Assembly (NCBI GenBank): GCA_945875845.1
Contig: CAMCMB010000016.1
Location: 1 to 64,000 of the forward strand
Length of the DNA stretch: 64,000 bases
Reading direction: 5' to 3'
Source: Pirellula staleyi DSM 6068
GTDB lineage: Bacteria; Planctomycetota; Planctomycetia; Pirellulales; Pirellulaceae
The notes under the pieces: generated by a model
Told to the model about the DNA's origin: nothing
Seen by the model: only the letters and a program-made list of their open reading frames with translations
Database searches by the model: none
Made by a program: the position numbers and the translations under genes
Part shown: piece by piece, positions 53,840 through 62,915 of the stretch
Layout of the letters: every line of letters starts with the position of its first letter
Numbering within the stretch: the first letter of the stretch is position 1

Positions 53840-54229
53840 ATGGCGAGATTTCTTCGGGCGGAAATTTTTGATCCTTTCGAGATCGTAGCAGTGCATACGA
53901 TGGCCAGGACAGTCAGACGTGGTTACCTTTTGGGAGACGACTGCCTGACCTAAAAGAACTTCGATCACCGCAAAAAATGGTTCGAAGATAAACTCAAGCA
54001 ACTCGCCTCGAATTTTGGTGTCGATTTATTGGCCTTTTCTTGTCTTTCGAATCACTTCCATCTGGTCCTCCGATCAAGGCCTGACGTCGTTGCTACTTGG
54101 GATGATACCGAGGTCGCTCGGCGTTGGTGGCCCCTGTGCCCTTGTTGCAAAGGCGGATCACATCGCTCACCCCAAACGCCTTGGACCCGGAGGAATCGCA
54201 GGCGCCCGGACGACTCGCACTCTGTATGA
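53840..54229 (+). pseudogene. IS200-like (Y1/HUH, RAYT-type) transposase, inactivated
   Basis: From ATG 53840 one frame reads MARFLRAEIFDPFEIVAVHT then RTVRRGYLLGDDCLT and meets a TAA at 53951-53953. The same frame then continues KNFDHRKKWFEDKLKQLASN, FGVDLLAFSCLSNHFHLVLR with the HxH metal-binding pair, and SRPDVVATWDDTEVARRWWP to a stop at 54229. The order matches REP-associated tyrosine-type transposases of planctomycetes, which read C(V)RRAFLCG...NHxHxVLR. The internal stop and the loss of everything after RRWW, including the expected catalytic tyrosine region, show it is dead. Confidence 0.8.
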
Positions 54230-54295
54230 GACCTCGCCGCTCGATTAGTCGGGAAACCTGAACAGGTCTCCATACTGCATGTCATGGGACGCTTC

Positions 54296-55366
54296 CTACG
54301 CTGCGCATGTGTTGCCAAACATGGCTGCAGCGGGAATGATGCTGCGAGACGGGCGGTTCATGGCGATTTGGTTGAGGATGCTTGTTGCTATTTCCAAAGC
54401 TTGGTATCCGCGCTCACCCGTCACTGTCACTTGACCGGAACCTCGAATTGCATTGAAAAACTCCTTCTGCTCACTCTCGATTGCATTGCCTGGTACTGCC
54501 TTGGTTTCAAGCTTGGTCAACCAATCGGTAAAAAGACTGTCTTTGACTTTCGCGCGAAGCTCAGGTGGCAATAGGTCCGCTTGTCGGCTGCCATCTGCGA
54601 CATCCAAATGCGGAGTGGTTCTGGTAATCGCGCCCGATCCAAAATCGATTTCGATTAGGCCTTCTTCGGTGTAGACCTGCATTTGTCGCTTGGCAACTGG
54701 AGAGATGCGAGACGCCCGAAGTTGAGCGATCGCTCCATTTCGGAATTGAAGGCATGCTGTCGCGAAGTCTTCGTGCTCTCCTAGTACGCTCCAGCCATAG
54801 GCATGCACCCGTTCCACAGGAGAGTGGATCGCGCTCAACACCAGATCGATGTCGTGAATCATCAAATCCATAACGATTCCAATGTCTGTGCTTCGACCGG
54901 TGTAGGTCCCCTCGCGAGCCGCCTCGATGAATCGTACGGATTGAACAGCGAGCTGCGGCTGAACCTGCAACCAGGCCGGATTGAAACGCTCTACGTGTCC
55001 CACTTGCAAAATGCACTGATGGGACTTTGCAAGATGCACCAATTCGTTTGCTTCCTGCAAAGAACTCGCGATCGGCTTTTCGATGAGGGTGTGGATCCCT
55101 TGACGCAGGCACCACGAACCAATTTCATGATGTAGAAACGTAGGAGCGGCAATGACGGCTCCGTCGATGGCGCCACTCCATTGCCTGTAGTCGGAGATTG
55201 CTGGAAGATTGAGTTGCGATTCGACTAGGCAACGCGAATCACCCGATGGGTCAGCGACCCCGATCAGTTCGCAATTCGAGTTGGCCGCTGCGAGCTTTGC
55301 ATGAATGCGCCCCAGGTGACCGCCACCGATGACTCCAATTCGCGGACGAGTGGGTTGGGATGTCAT
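54296..55366 (-). CDS. Gfo/Idh/MocA-family oxidoreductase
   Basis: A 356-residue NAD(P)-dependent oxidoreductase. RIGVIGGGHLGRIHAKL is the Rossmann motif, EKPIA is the catalytic-lysine signature of the family (about residue 96), and IMDLMIHDIDLVLS carries the His-Asp motif. It is the third gene of lpxC-lpxA-this gene, about 30 bases after lpxA. This neighbourhood, and similar ones in other bacteria, suggest a role in modifying or making lipid A sugars, such as forming a 3-amino-sugar (as GnnA does). This is inferred from context; the C-terminal domain gives no substrate. Confidence 0.85.
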   Translation of the reverse strand: MTSQPTRPRIGVIGGGHLGRIHAKLAAANSNCELIGVADPSGDSRCLVESQLNLPAISDYRQWSGAIDGAVIAAPTFLHHEIGSWCLRQGIHTLIEKPIASSLQEANELVHLAKSHQCILQVGHVERFNPAWLQVQPQLAVQSVRFIEAAREGTYTGRSTDIGIVMDLMIHDIDLVLSAIHSPVERVHAYGWSVLGEHEDFATACLQFRNGAIAQLRASRISPVAKRQMQVYTEEGLIEIDFGSGAITRTTPHLDVADGSRQADLLPPELRAKVKDSLFTDWLTKLETKAVPGNAIESEQKEFFNAIRGSGQVTVTGERGYQALEIATSILNQIAMNRPSRSIIPAAAMFGNTCAA

Positions 55367-55394
55367 GGGTGAATTCCTTTATGCTGGGTTTCGT

Positions 55395-56210
55395 CTAAGC
55401 GGCGGCAGAAACGGAGCGACGATCGCGGCCTCGCCCGTGTCGGCCCAAAGTCGATTCGTCGATAAATGCGAAAAGAATTTCAAGCTCGGGCAACAATGCA
55501 CCGCCCCCTTGCAGGATTTCGCGTGCGTGTTTGACGCCCACTTTGGATCGGTACAGTAATTTATGGGCTTCGCCAATGGCTCGAATTGCACCCACTGTAA
55601 AGTTTTTTCGCTTCAGGGCAACCACATTGACACAGCGAGGCCTTGCAGGAAAACCTTCGGCCAACATGTAGGGAGGAACGTCTTGTAGGACGCGAGACAG
55701 GCCGCTTACAAAACTATAGCAACCGATCGATGCAAAATGGTGAACCGCCACGCCCCCGCTCAGGGTCGCATCATGCTCTACCCGAACATGTCCGCCGAGC
55801 ATTACCGTATTGGCCATGATAACACGATCTTCGACGACGCAGTCATGAGCGACGTGCGAGTTTGCCATAAAGTAACATTGATTGCCGATCGACGTTACCC
55901 CTTCGTCTTTTTCGGTACCGCGATTGACCGTCACGCATTCGCGAAAGACGTTTGAGTCGCCTATGATGACTTGTGTCGGGGAGCCTTGGTAGGATAGATC
56001 TTGAGGATCACCACCGATCACGCATCCGGGAAAGAACCGATTGTCTCGTCCGATCGTCGTATGGCCAGTCAAGGTGACGCTGTTTTCTAGACGAGTACCG
56101 CGCCCGACTTTTACGTTGGCACCGATAACACAATGATGGCCAATGCGAACATCCTCATCGAGTTCCGCTCGGGGATCGACCACCGCGGTATGGGCGATTA
56201 TGGTTGGCAT
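55395..56210 (-). CDS. lpxA: UDP-N-acetylglucosamine acyltransferase
   Basis: LpxA performs the first lipid A step, acylating UDP-GlcNAc. About 271 residues from Met at 56210; the frame extends to 56273 but MPTIIAHTAVVDPRAELDED is the family N-terminus. Left-handed beta-helix hexapeptides run to about 190 (GHHCVIGANVKVGRGT; GHTTIGRDNRFFPGCVIGGD), with the catalytic His in NSHVAHDCVV, and the C-terminal helical bundle (RKNFTVGAIRAIGEAHKLLY) follows. It directly follows lpxC. Confidence 0.93.
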   Translation of the reverse strand: MPTIIAHTAVVDPRAELDEDVRIGHHCVIGANVKVGRGTRLENSVTLTGHTTIGRDNRFFPGCVIGGDPQDLSYQGSPTQVIIGDSNVFRECVTVNRGTEKDEGVTSIGNQCYFMANSHVAHDCVVEDRVIMANTVMLGGHVRVEHDATLSGGVAVHHFASIGCYSFVSGLSRVLQDVPPYMLAEGFPARPRCVNVVALKRKNFTVGAIRAIGEAHKLLYRSKVGVKHAREILQGGGALLPELEILFAFIDESTLGRHGRGRDRRSVSAAA

Positions 56211-56262
56211 TAAAAGGTTCCCCAACGTGTCAAATGGATATCGTGAATCATGTTTTGCGCCG

Positions 56263-57144
56263 TCATGCCGCAACCTTGTTGCAAGTTAGCGTTTGTGAGT
56301 CTTTGAGATTGCGAATTGCCTCGGCCATCCGTCCATTGAGGATGTGTCCGCTTCGACTTGCGATGATTTTGCCTTGCACTCGAAGTCCGCACAGCGCTAA
56401 ATCTCCAATGAGATCGAGCAGTTTATGACGTGAGCACTCATCGTCATAGCGAAGCGTGTTATCGATAGGTCCGTTTGCGCCGAACACGAGCAAATCACGG
56501 AATGTCACATGAGACGCAACGCCCTGCAACTGGAGACCCCGGGCATCGGATTCGGTCAGGAATGTTCGTGCTGGAGCAATGCTCTTTGCAAAGGAGTCGC
56601 GTTCGAGTCGAAAGGTACACGTCGAGGCTGGAATCGGACTGTTGGATCCATAATCGAGCTGGTATTGGAGCGTTAAGCCTGGGTCCGACGATGGAACGGC
56701 CATGACCCATTGTCTGTCGTCGCCAACCCGTAAGGGCATGGAGAGCGTTATAGCATTCGATGGAGCGGATTGCCGGCGAATGCCAGCAGCGACCAAGGCG
56801 ACGGACATCGCTAGGGCGCTACCATCCATGCCTGGCATCTCGGGAGCATCGCATTCTACAATGCAATTGTCGATGTCCATTCCGTAGAGTGCGGCCATGA
56901 CATGCTCGACCATTTCAACATGGCTTGCATCCGCGATCAGCGTCGTGCGCAAATTTGTTTCGCGTCGATTGGCGGCACTGCCACGAATCTCAGGACGCCC
57001 CGGGAGGTCAACACGTCGGAAGACAATTCCAGCGTTGGCTGCCGCAGGTAGAAACGTGAGCGTGATCGGCCTGCCGGACCAATAGCCGCGACCGCTCACG
57101 TGCGCCACATGTTCAATGGTTTGCTGGAATCGAATCTGTTGCAT
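56263..57144 (-). CDS. lpxC: UDP-3-O-acyl-N-acetylglucosamine deacetylase
   Basis: LpxC is the zinc deacetylase committing to lipid A synthesis. The 293-residue protein has the zinc ligand motif VEHVMAALYGMDIDN, the second His pair in HKLLDLIGDLALCG, the catalytic Glu within this first motif, and the C-terminal ASRSGHILN motif. It begins the operon lpxC-lpxA-Gfo/Idh/MocA. Its presence supports true lipopolysaccharide in this planctomycete. Start MQQIRFQQTIEHVAHVSGRG is the family N-terminus. Confidence 0.94.
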   Translation of the reverse strand: MQQIRFQQTIEHVAHVSGRGYWSGRPITLTFLPAAANAGIVFRRVDLPGRPEIRGSAANRRETNLRTTLIADASHVEMVEHVMAALYGMDIDNCIVECDAPEMPGMDGSALAMSVALVAAGIRRQSAPSNAITLSMPLRVGDDRQWVMAVPSSDPGLTLQYQLDYGSNSPIPASTCTFRLERDSFAKSIAPARTFLTESDARGLQLQGVASHVTFRDLLVFGANGPIDNTLRYDDECSRHKLLDLIGDLALCGLRVQGKIIASRSGHILNGRMAEAIRNLKDSQTLTCNKVAA

Positions 57145-57479
57145 GCGTGACGCCGAAATCCGTTTCGTGTCCGTGAATTAAGTTAAGGTTTTGGCTCGTC
57201 TGGAACCCAACACTCACTTCGTTGGAACTGAGGGTTTACCGCGTGACGACGCGGATTGCTATGGCAAATGCGTTAAAAATGGTCCAACGGACATCCTTGT
57301 CCATTGAAGACTCGACGGACTTCGAAGTCCGTCGTACGTTACTTGATCTTCGAGCGGTTACTGAAATCGGTAATCGCTGTTTTTAATCGTAGAAGTCGTG
57401 ATGACTTCGAACTCGATGGATTTGGACATTCGAGCTCGAACCACTGCTAGTTCAGCAACTCAAGTAAAACCAAGGTGAA
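57145..57479. other. intergenic region with a partial repeat
   Basis: About 335 bases without a gene. At 57312-57338 the string GACGGACTTCGAAGTCCGTC, the core palindrome of the MITE-like family, occurs without the outer arms. The promoter of lpxC must lie in the first 150 bases; none is convincing. Confidence 0.55.
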
Positions 57480-58217
57480 TCACTTGCGCTGATTGGGAAC
57501 AGTACCTGGCCCAGCAGCACTTCGAACGGGCTGTTGAGTCGGTGCTGGTGCAGACGCGCCTCGACCGGGCTGTTGAGCCGGCGCTGGTGCCGATGCACCT
57601 ACATTCGCCTTCAGCACACTCAGAACCAGATCGGTGACGTCCACTTGCGGGTTCAGAAACAAAACGTCTCGCTGGATACCGAAGTTCACTGTTTGCGGTT
57701 TCTTTGGATCCATTTCGTTTTGTTCGCGGCTGTATCGCAGCACGAGGTCGTACTGGTAGTGATTCGCGACGACAGCGATGGCTTGATTGATCGACTGGTA
57801 GGAATTGAAGATCACACCGGCTTGCTTCTCGGCAAACTCTTTTTCTTTGCCCATGAAGTCAACGCGAAGCTTGCTCTCTTGGCTGATGAGCGTTTCTTGC
57901 TTTTGCTTGAACTCGGGACTGTCTGTATTGTAGTTCTTGCCGACCATTTCGGTTTCAGCGAGAAGTGATTTTCGACGTGTCTCGATATCTTCCTGAGCTT
58001 GAGTCATTTCAGCCTTGATCGCTTCCATGTTGGTGTTCATGGTAGGATGTTGCTTGAGAATGTACCCGACGTCGACGAGCGCAATACTCGACGGACCATT
58101 CTTGGGAGCAGCAGGGGCAGCGGCCTGGGCCGAAGCTTGGGGTCCTTGACCGAACGTGGACGGGGCGGCACAGAGGCCCAGAAGGGCGATGGTCGCAAAA
58201 GTAATTCGAAAATGCAC
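57480..58217 (-). CDS. Skp/OmpH-family periplasmic chaperone-like protein
   Basis: About 245 residues from GTG 58217, preferred because AAGGAG lies nine bases upstream; an ATG start at 58268 would add seventeen residues before the signal peptide. Signal ITFATIALLGLCAAPSTFGQ, then a beta strand (IALVDVGYILKQHP) and two long coiled helices (about 75-170; KAEMTQAQEDIETRRKSLLA, FMGKEKEFAEKQAGVIFNS), the jellyfish-tentacle plan of Skp. A tail with imperfect (ASAPAPTQQP) repeats follows. It would guard outer-membrane proteins, matching the lpx cluster upstream. Confidence 0.85.
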   Translation of the reverse strand: MHFRITFATIALLGLCAAPSTFGQGPQASAQAAAPAAPKNGPSSIALVDVGYILKQHPTMNTNMEAIKAEMTQAQEDIETRRKSLLAETEMVGKNYNTDSPEFKQKQETLISQESKLRVDFMGKEKEFAEKQAGVIFNSYQSINQAIAVVANHYQYDLVLRYSREQNEMDPKKPQTVNFGIQRDVLFLNPQVDVTDLVLSVLKANVGASAPAPAQQPGRGASAPAPTQQPVRSAAGPGTVPNQRK

Positions 58218-58391
58218 TTGTCTGCACTCCTTGCTAAGTGATTCGTGGGCAGTCGATTCGTTTTTCAACGGCTCATGGCAAACAATCCGTCGTTTGCCAA
58301 GCGAGTGTTACCGATTTGGGTAGGTCGCCACCCGAGTTCGTTCGCGATTCTGACAATTCGTGAATTCGGAGTAAATAGCGATATTGCCTTT

Positions 58392-60281
58392 CTAATCCGT
58401 AAGTTGAACTTTCAGTTCTATTTTTTCTTGGCCGCGCTCGACCAAGATCACGACGATGTCGCCATTTTTGTATTTTTGGAGAATGCGATCGAGCTCGGCA
58501 CGGCTTGTCGTTGCGTCGTCGTTGATCTTGAGCACCGTGTCTCCTTGCTCGATACCCGCTTTCTTAGCAATACTGCTGGGCAAAACCCTTTCGACAATGA
58601 CTCCTTCGGAATCAACTTTGAGACGCACGCCTAAACGTATGCGTTTGGGCCCGCTCGATCGACTTGCATTAGGATTGGCAACACCCTTGACTTTCACAAG
58701 GGTTGGTCTGGCCGGCTCAACAGCCAACCGATTCGCAAGCCCCGTGACCATATCGCTTATGCGATCGATTCCGCTTAGGTTGATTTTGTCAAAATCGTCA
58801 CTGGGACGATGGTAATCGTCATGGAGCCCAGTAAAGAAGTGCAGCACCGGGATGTTCTTTTGAAAGAAACTTTGATGATCGCTTGGCCCCATCCCTTCCG
58901 GACTTCGCTGGACCTTGAATGCTAGCGAATCGTTGGCTTGAGTAATCATGGCGTCAAACTCGGTCGCGGTCCCCGTCCCATAGATGGTCAAGTCATTGTT
59001 GGTCAATCTGCCGACCATGTCGAGATTTAACATGGCTACCGTGTTTTCCAACTCGAATCGAGGATGTTTGACGTAGTAGTCGCTGCCAAGCAGGCCTCGC
59101 TCCTCGCCTGAGAAAGCAATAAATACCACACTGCGTCGCTCTCGGTTCGGGTTCTCCGCTTTGGCCAAATCGACAAGTCGCTTGGCCGTTTCCATGAGTG
59201 CTACCGTTCCGGACGCGTTGTCGTCCGCACCGTTATGAACCGCAACAGTTCCGGGAGCAAGCGAACCTGCACCTCCCATTCCAACGTGATCGAAGTGCGC
59301 TCCAATCACGACATGCTCGTTTGCGAGTTTGCCCGAACCAGGCAACAAACCGAGAACATTCATGGAGGGAGTCCGTTGGATCGCGACTTCGACTTCGCCG
59401 CTCGCAGTCCACTTGGGTAGCTCGGTGGAACGCGGCTTAAGGTCCTGATCAATTTTGGTTTCGATATCGGAGAGAGAAAGTCCTGCTTCCGACAGCCAGC
59501 CTTCGACGGTACTACGTTGCAGGAAAATAGTTGGGACTTGATCTTTGGTGAGCGCACTTCCTGCACCTGCCACAGGCAACAGCAGATTGGGTGTGGCTTT
59601 TTCCGCTTCCGAATCGTTGATTAAGATCATCGCGGCAACACCATGTTGGGCGGCGTTGAGCTGTTTGGCAGTGTACAACGCGAATTGGCTAGGCGCCGTT
59701 CCATCGAAGAGACTTTTCGGATCGTTTTGTTGTGGTTCTTTGCGAACGACAATGACAACCTTCCCCCTTACATCTAAGCCCGCAAAATCATCGTATTTGA
59801 GGTCCTCTTCGTTGGCAGTGATCCCATACCCAGCAAACACCAAACCACCTTCAAATGCATTATTCGACCCGAGCGACAGCGGCTGAAACTGTTCGCCAAG
59901 CCTGAGGGCAATTTTCTCTCCGCTAGGTTTGGTGATGGACAATGTGTTTCTCGCAGGCTCTGCGATTTTCGGAGTACCTGCACCCAGCGAAAAGTCTTGA
60001 AAAGGCTTTCCGTCGAACAAATCTGTCTTTAGACCGAGTGCAAGCCAGCGATTTGCGATGTAATCGGCTGCCATTTTCAGACCGGGTGTTTCGGCAGCGC
60101 GTCCCTGAAGCTCGTCGGACGACAAGTACTTGATGTCTTCCAGCAATCGGGCTTCCGCCGAGATCGAAGCGGATCGCTTATCCGGAGCGTCCTCCGCGAC
60201 GGCGAAATGTCCGAATAGCCCAAGGAACAAGGAAGCCAATGGGCACGACGTAGGAATCATGAAACGCGGTACAAAAAGCAT
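58392..60281 (-). CDS. secreted M28-family zinc peptidase with PDZ domain
   Basis: A 629-residue exported protein (signal about 1-29). A PA-like inserted region (about 120-250) precedes the M28 aminopeptidase core (about 270-510) with VVIGAHFDHVG, GADDNASGTVALMET, FIAFSGEERGLLGSDYY and LNLDMVGRL, and the last ligand in HFFTGLHDDYHRPSDD. A PDZ domain ends it (about 540-629; VERVLPSSIAKKAGIEQGDT). It probably cleaves peptides or processes amino sugars outside the cytoplasm. It lies between the Skp-like gene and a repeat-free gap to recA; no operon is clear. Confidence 0.92.
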   Translation of the reverse strand: MLFVPRFMIPTSCPLASLFLGLFGHFAVAEDAPDKRSASISAEARLLEDIKYLSSDELQGRAAETPGLKMAADYIANRWLALGLKTDLFDGKPFQDFSLGAGTPKIAEPARNTLSITKPSGEKIALRLGEQFQPLSLGSNNAFEGGLVFAGYGITANEEDLKYDDFAGLDVRGKVVIVVRKEPQQNDPKSLFDGTAPSQFALYTAKQLNAAQHGVAAMILINDSEAEKATPNLLLPVAGAGSALTKDQVPTIFLQRSTVEGWLSEAGLSLSDIETKIDQDLKPRSTELPKWTASGEVEVAIQRTPSMNVLGLLPGSGKLANEHVVIGAHFDHVGMGGAGSLAPGTVAVHNGADDNASGTVALMETAKRLVDLAKAENPNRERRSVVFIAFSGEERGLLGSDYYVKHPRFELENTVAMLNLDMVGRLTNNDLTIYGTGTATEFDAMITQANDSLAFKVQRSPEGMGPSDHQSFFQKNIPVLHFFTGLHDDYHRPSDDFDKINLSGIDRISDMVTGLANRLAVEPARPTLVKVKGVANPNASRSSGPKRIRLGVRLKVDSEGVIVERVLPSSIAKKAGIEQGDTVLKINDDATTSRAELDRILQKYKNGDIVVILVERGQEKIELKVQLTD

Positions 60282-60698
60282 TTGTGCGACTATTTCGTTG
60301 AGACTTTGACGAAGCGAATATGAACAACAGAGTATACCGTCTGCATGGCAAATGTCATCCTAGGGCGTTGCCCTAGATTGAATGAAAAACAAGGATCTAG
60401 GAACGAAAACCCGACGAATCCCCGCAACTTTTGGAAATTATTGGAATCGCTTGCGAGATTGACCAAACGTGTCCCAAAGATGTCGAAAACTAGATTGTCG
60501 GCTTGGGTTGTCTTGTTGTGAACTGGGTTGGAATGCGTTAGCATCCTAGATGCATTTGGAATGCCTACAGTTCAAGGAGATTGATCTCAAGGGTGGTGGC
60601 AGAAGAGCTCGTTTGAGAGACGCTCCTTTGCAAGCAACCGCGCACCAAATCTCACCTCTCTCAGTACCGCTTTTTTTCAGCAAAAGGGAATTTCAGGA
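60282..60698. other. intergenic region upstream of recA
   Basis: The 417 bases hold the promoter region of recA and of the divergent peptidase gene. I looked for a conserved LexA box and found none I trust; a weak palindrome CTAGATGCATTTGGAATG at 60548 is unconvincing. The recA ATG at 60699 has only a weak purine-rich ribosome site (AAAAGGGA, 60681). Confidence 0.4.
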
Positions 60699-61835
60699 AT
60701 GGCCGCATCTTCAAACAGCAAGGGCTCAACCAAGAAGAAATCGGACAAAGGCGCACCGCCAGCCGAACGCATCACCGGACTTGAGAGCATTCTCAAACGG
60801 GAGCCAAGTCTTAAGACAACCTTACAACAAATTGAAAAGCAATTTGGCGAAGGCTCCATTATGCCGTTGGGGGGCGAAGCCCAACTCAAAATCGAAGGGA
60901 TCAAAACCGGTTCGCTCTCATTGGATATGGCTCTTGGCGGAGTGGGTATTCCACGAGGACGTATCATCGAGATTTTTGGCCCGGAATCGAGCGGCAAAAC
61001 GACCATCGCTTTGCACATCTGCGCTCAAGCCCAGAAAGAGGGCGGCATCGCAGCGATCATCGACGCCGAACATGCTTTTGATCCGAGTTGGGGCAAAAAG
61101 CTCGGTATCGAATTGCATTCGCTTTTGGTCAGCCAGCCCAGCAGCGGTGAGGAGGCTCTGCAGATCACCGAAATGTTGGTCAAAAGCAATGCCGTCGATG
61201 TGATCGTGATCGACTCGGTCGCTGCCTTGGTACCGCGTCAAGAACTCGAAGGGGAGATCGGCGACACGCACATCGGTTTACAAGCTCGACTTATGAGTCA
61301 ATCGATGCGCAAGCTGACAGGCGCCATTGCCAAGAGTAAGACGGCAGTCATATTCATCAACCAAATTCGCGACAAGATCGGTGGCATGTCCTATGGCTCG
61401 CCGGAAACGACGCCTGGTGGTCGCGCATTGAAGTTCTATGCTTCCTGCCGGATCGATGTGCGCCGTATCGGGCAACTCAAAGATGGAGAAGCGATCGTCG
61501 GCCAACGCGTCAAGACCAAGATCGTCAAGAACAAAGTTGCCCCTCCGTTTCGAGTGGCTGAATTCGACATGATGCATACCTGCGGCATCAGCTTCGAAGG
61601 AGACCTGTTGGACCTAGGGACCGCCCACAAGATCATCAACCGTAGCGGTGCTTGGTTTAAGTATGGCGAAACCTATATTGGCCAAGGCAAAGAAAAGGCG
61701 CGAAACTACTTGGTCGAGAACAAAGACGTCGCCAACGAGATCCGAGACGCCATCATTGCCGCCGGCGGATATGCGGGCCCTGAAGGTGTCGCAGAAGCGG
61801 ACGAAGAAGCCGAGGAACCGGACTCGGACTCCTAA
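60699..61835 (+). CDS. recA: recombinase RecA
   Basis: RecA forms filaments on single-stranded DNA, drives homologous pairing and, where present, triggers LexA cleavage. The 378-residue protein has the Walker A loop GPESSGKT, the L1 loop region ([18 protein letters not shown]), the L2-type [19 protein letters not shown] segment, and an acidic C-terminus ([13 protein letters not shown]). An extra lysine-serine-rich N-terminal tail of about 25 residues precedes the core. It is monocistronic, followed by a GC-rich hairpin. Confidence 0.97.
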   Translation: MAASSNSKGSTKKKSDKGAPPAERITGLESILKREPSLKTTLQQIEKQFGEGSIMPLGGEAQLKIEGIKTGSLSLDMALGGVGIPRGRIIEIFGPESSGKTTIALHICAQAQKEGGIAAIIDAEHAFDPSWGKKLGIELHSLLVSQPSSGEEALQITEMLVKSNAVDVIVIDSVAALVPRQELEGEIGDTHIGLQARLMSQSMRKLTGAIAKSKTAVIFINQIRDKIGGMSYGSPETTPGGRALKFYASCRIDVRRIGQLKDGEAIVGQRVKTKIVKNKVAPPFRVAEFDMMHTCGISFEGDLLDLGTAHKIINRSGAWFKYGETYIGQGKEKARNYLVENKDVANEIRDAIIAAGGYAGPEGVAEADEEAEEPDSDS

Positions 61836-61858
61836 GGCGAAACAAAGTCGCCTTTCGG

Positions 61859-61896
61859 TCCGCGAAAGCAGCGTAAAAGACGCGTTCTTTCGCGGA
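61859..61896 (+). terminator. hairpin after recA
   Basis: Arms TCCGCGAAAG and CTTTCGCGGA surround a partly paired GCGT...ACGC inner part. There is no clear T-run, so it may be a rho-assisted or attenuator-like structure. Confidence 0.5.
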
Positions 61897-61913
61897 TAGG
61901 CTGTGAATTTATC

Positions 61914-61995
61914 GTAGCAGGCACATTCCATGTGCCGTCCACAATGCAGAAACCTTTGGTTTTTGAGGCTACGGCACACGGAGTGTGCCTGCTAC
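61914..61995. repeat. inverted repeat GTAGCAGGCACA...TGTGCCTGCTAC
   Basis: Arms of about 25 bases (GTAGCAGGCACATTCCATG, continuing GCCGT; and the complement at 61971-61995) with three mismatches enclose about 32 bases. Simple intergenic hairpin repeat; no coding potential. Confidence 0.8.
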
Positions 61996-62058
61996 TTTCT
62001 CAGCGATTCAATAAATGCACAGCCGAGGAGCGGCTTTGAACAGATACTTGGGGCATCA

Positions 62059-62119
62059 TCGGAGGGCTCGCGCCCTGCCGCTATAATTTGGTAGCGGAAC
62101 GGCGCGAGCCGTCCGGTGA
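62059..62119. repeat. second copy of the CCGGAGGGCTCGCGCC inverted repeat
   Basis: ATCGGAGGGCTCGCGCCC and GGCGCGAGCCGTCCGGTG face each other across CTATAATTTGGTAG. It matches the 29306-29405 family; a partial copy follows at 62286-62312 (CACCGGACAGCTTGCGC). Confidence 0.8.
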
Positions 62120-62123
62120 ACGA

Positions 62124-62281
62124 GGGATTGCAGCAGGCGCCTCGCTTACGGGCTTGTTGATTAATCACAACCCGAAGTGTAAACGAGGGACTCTTTGCCC
62201 CTCACTCACGTTTCGGGTTATGATAAAACCATAGCTTAGGTAAAGACTCATTAAATCAACAAGCCCTTACGCGTCGGGTTA
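62124..62281. repeat. fourth, diverged copy of the MITE-like inverted repeat
   Basis: GGGCTTGTTGATTAA (62150) and TTAAATCAACAAGCCC (62251-62266) form the inner arms, with TTACGCGTCGGGTTA ending at 62281 as the outer repeat. The centre differs from other copies, containing AACCCGAAGTG and CACGTTTCGGGTT, itself a second inverted pair. Confidence 0.8.
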
Positions 62282-62309
62282 TCCTCACCGGACAGCTTGC
62301 GCTGTTCTG

Positions 62310-62915
62310 CTACGCACGCAATGCACCTGGCTCTGTGCCAGGTGCATTCTTTCTGCCCGCAACCGCATAGGCGGTCAACGCGCCAGCGATGGCGCCGAAC
62401 AAATGTCCGTCCCACGAAACGTACGAGCCAGCCGTTGGCAACACTCCCCATAGCAGCGTTGTCCCATACAGGAATCCAACCACCACCGAAATCAAAATTG
62501 GTAGAACCTTGCGCTCGGCAAATCCACTGGCAATGAGAAAAGCAACCAATCCGTAGACGAGCCCGCTCGCACCAACGTGTGCCGCATTTCTCCCAAAGCA
62601 CCACAAAAGCAGTCCACCCAACACGACAATGCTGGCGATGACTTCCCAGTAGTCACGTCTCGAATGCGTTAAAAGAAACAACAAGATGCACAGGGGTATC
62701 GTATTGCCAATCAGATGCCCCCAGCCACCATGCAAAAATGGCATCGTAATAATGCCGAGCAACCCATTTATGGTCCTGGGCACCAAGCCGTACTCATTGA
62801 AATTAATTGGGATGAGTATCCAGTCCACCAAGTGCACTATCCACAAGGTGGCTACCACTGCGGCAACGCTACGAAGCTCGTTCGTCATCGGGTTTTTGAC
62901 TTGTTCTGTCGTCAT
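62310..62915 (-). CDS. rhomboid-family intramembrane serine protease
   Basis: About 201 residues from ATG 62915; longer frames add unlikely sequence. Six helices with HGGWGHLIGNTIPL (rhomboid HxxxN), the catalytic serine in GASGLVYG and the catalytic His in WDGHLFGAIAG. It would cleave within transmembrane helices of substrate proteins. Its ATG overlaps the stop of the glycosylase gene by four bases (ATGA at 62912-62915), so they form a coupled pair of unrelated functions. Confidence 0.9.
   Translation of the reverse strand: MTTEQVKNPMTNELRSVAAVVATLWIVHLVDWILIPINFNEYGLVPRTINGLLGIITMPFLHGGWGHLIGNTIPLCILLFLLTHSRRDYWEVIASIVVLGGLLLWCFGRNAAHVGASGLVYGLVAFLIASGFAERKVLPILISVVVGFLYGTTLLWGVLPTAGSYVSWDGHLFGAIAGALTAYAVAGRKNAPGTEPGALRA

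Noticed and set aside
60282-60698. SOS (LexA) box before recA
   Set aside because: No convincing palindrome of any well-known LexA type could be found by eye.
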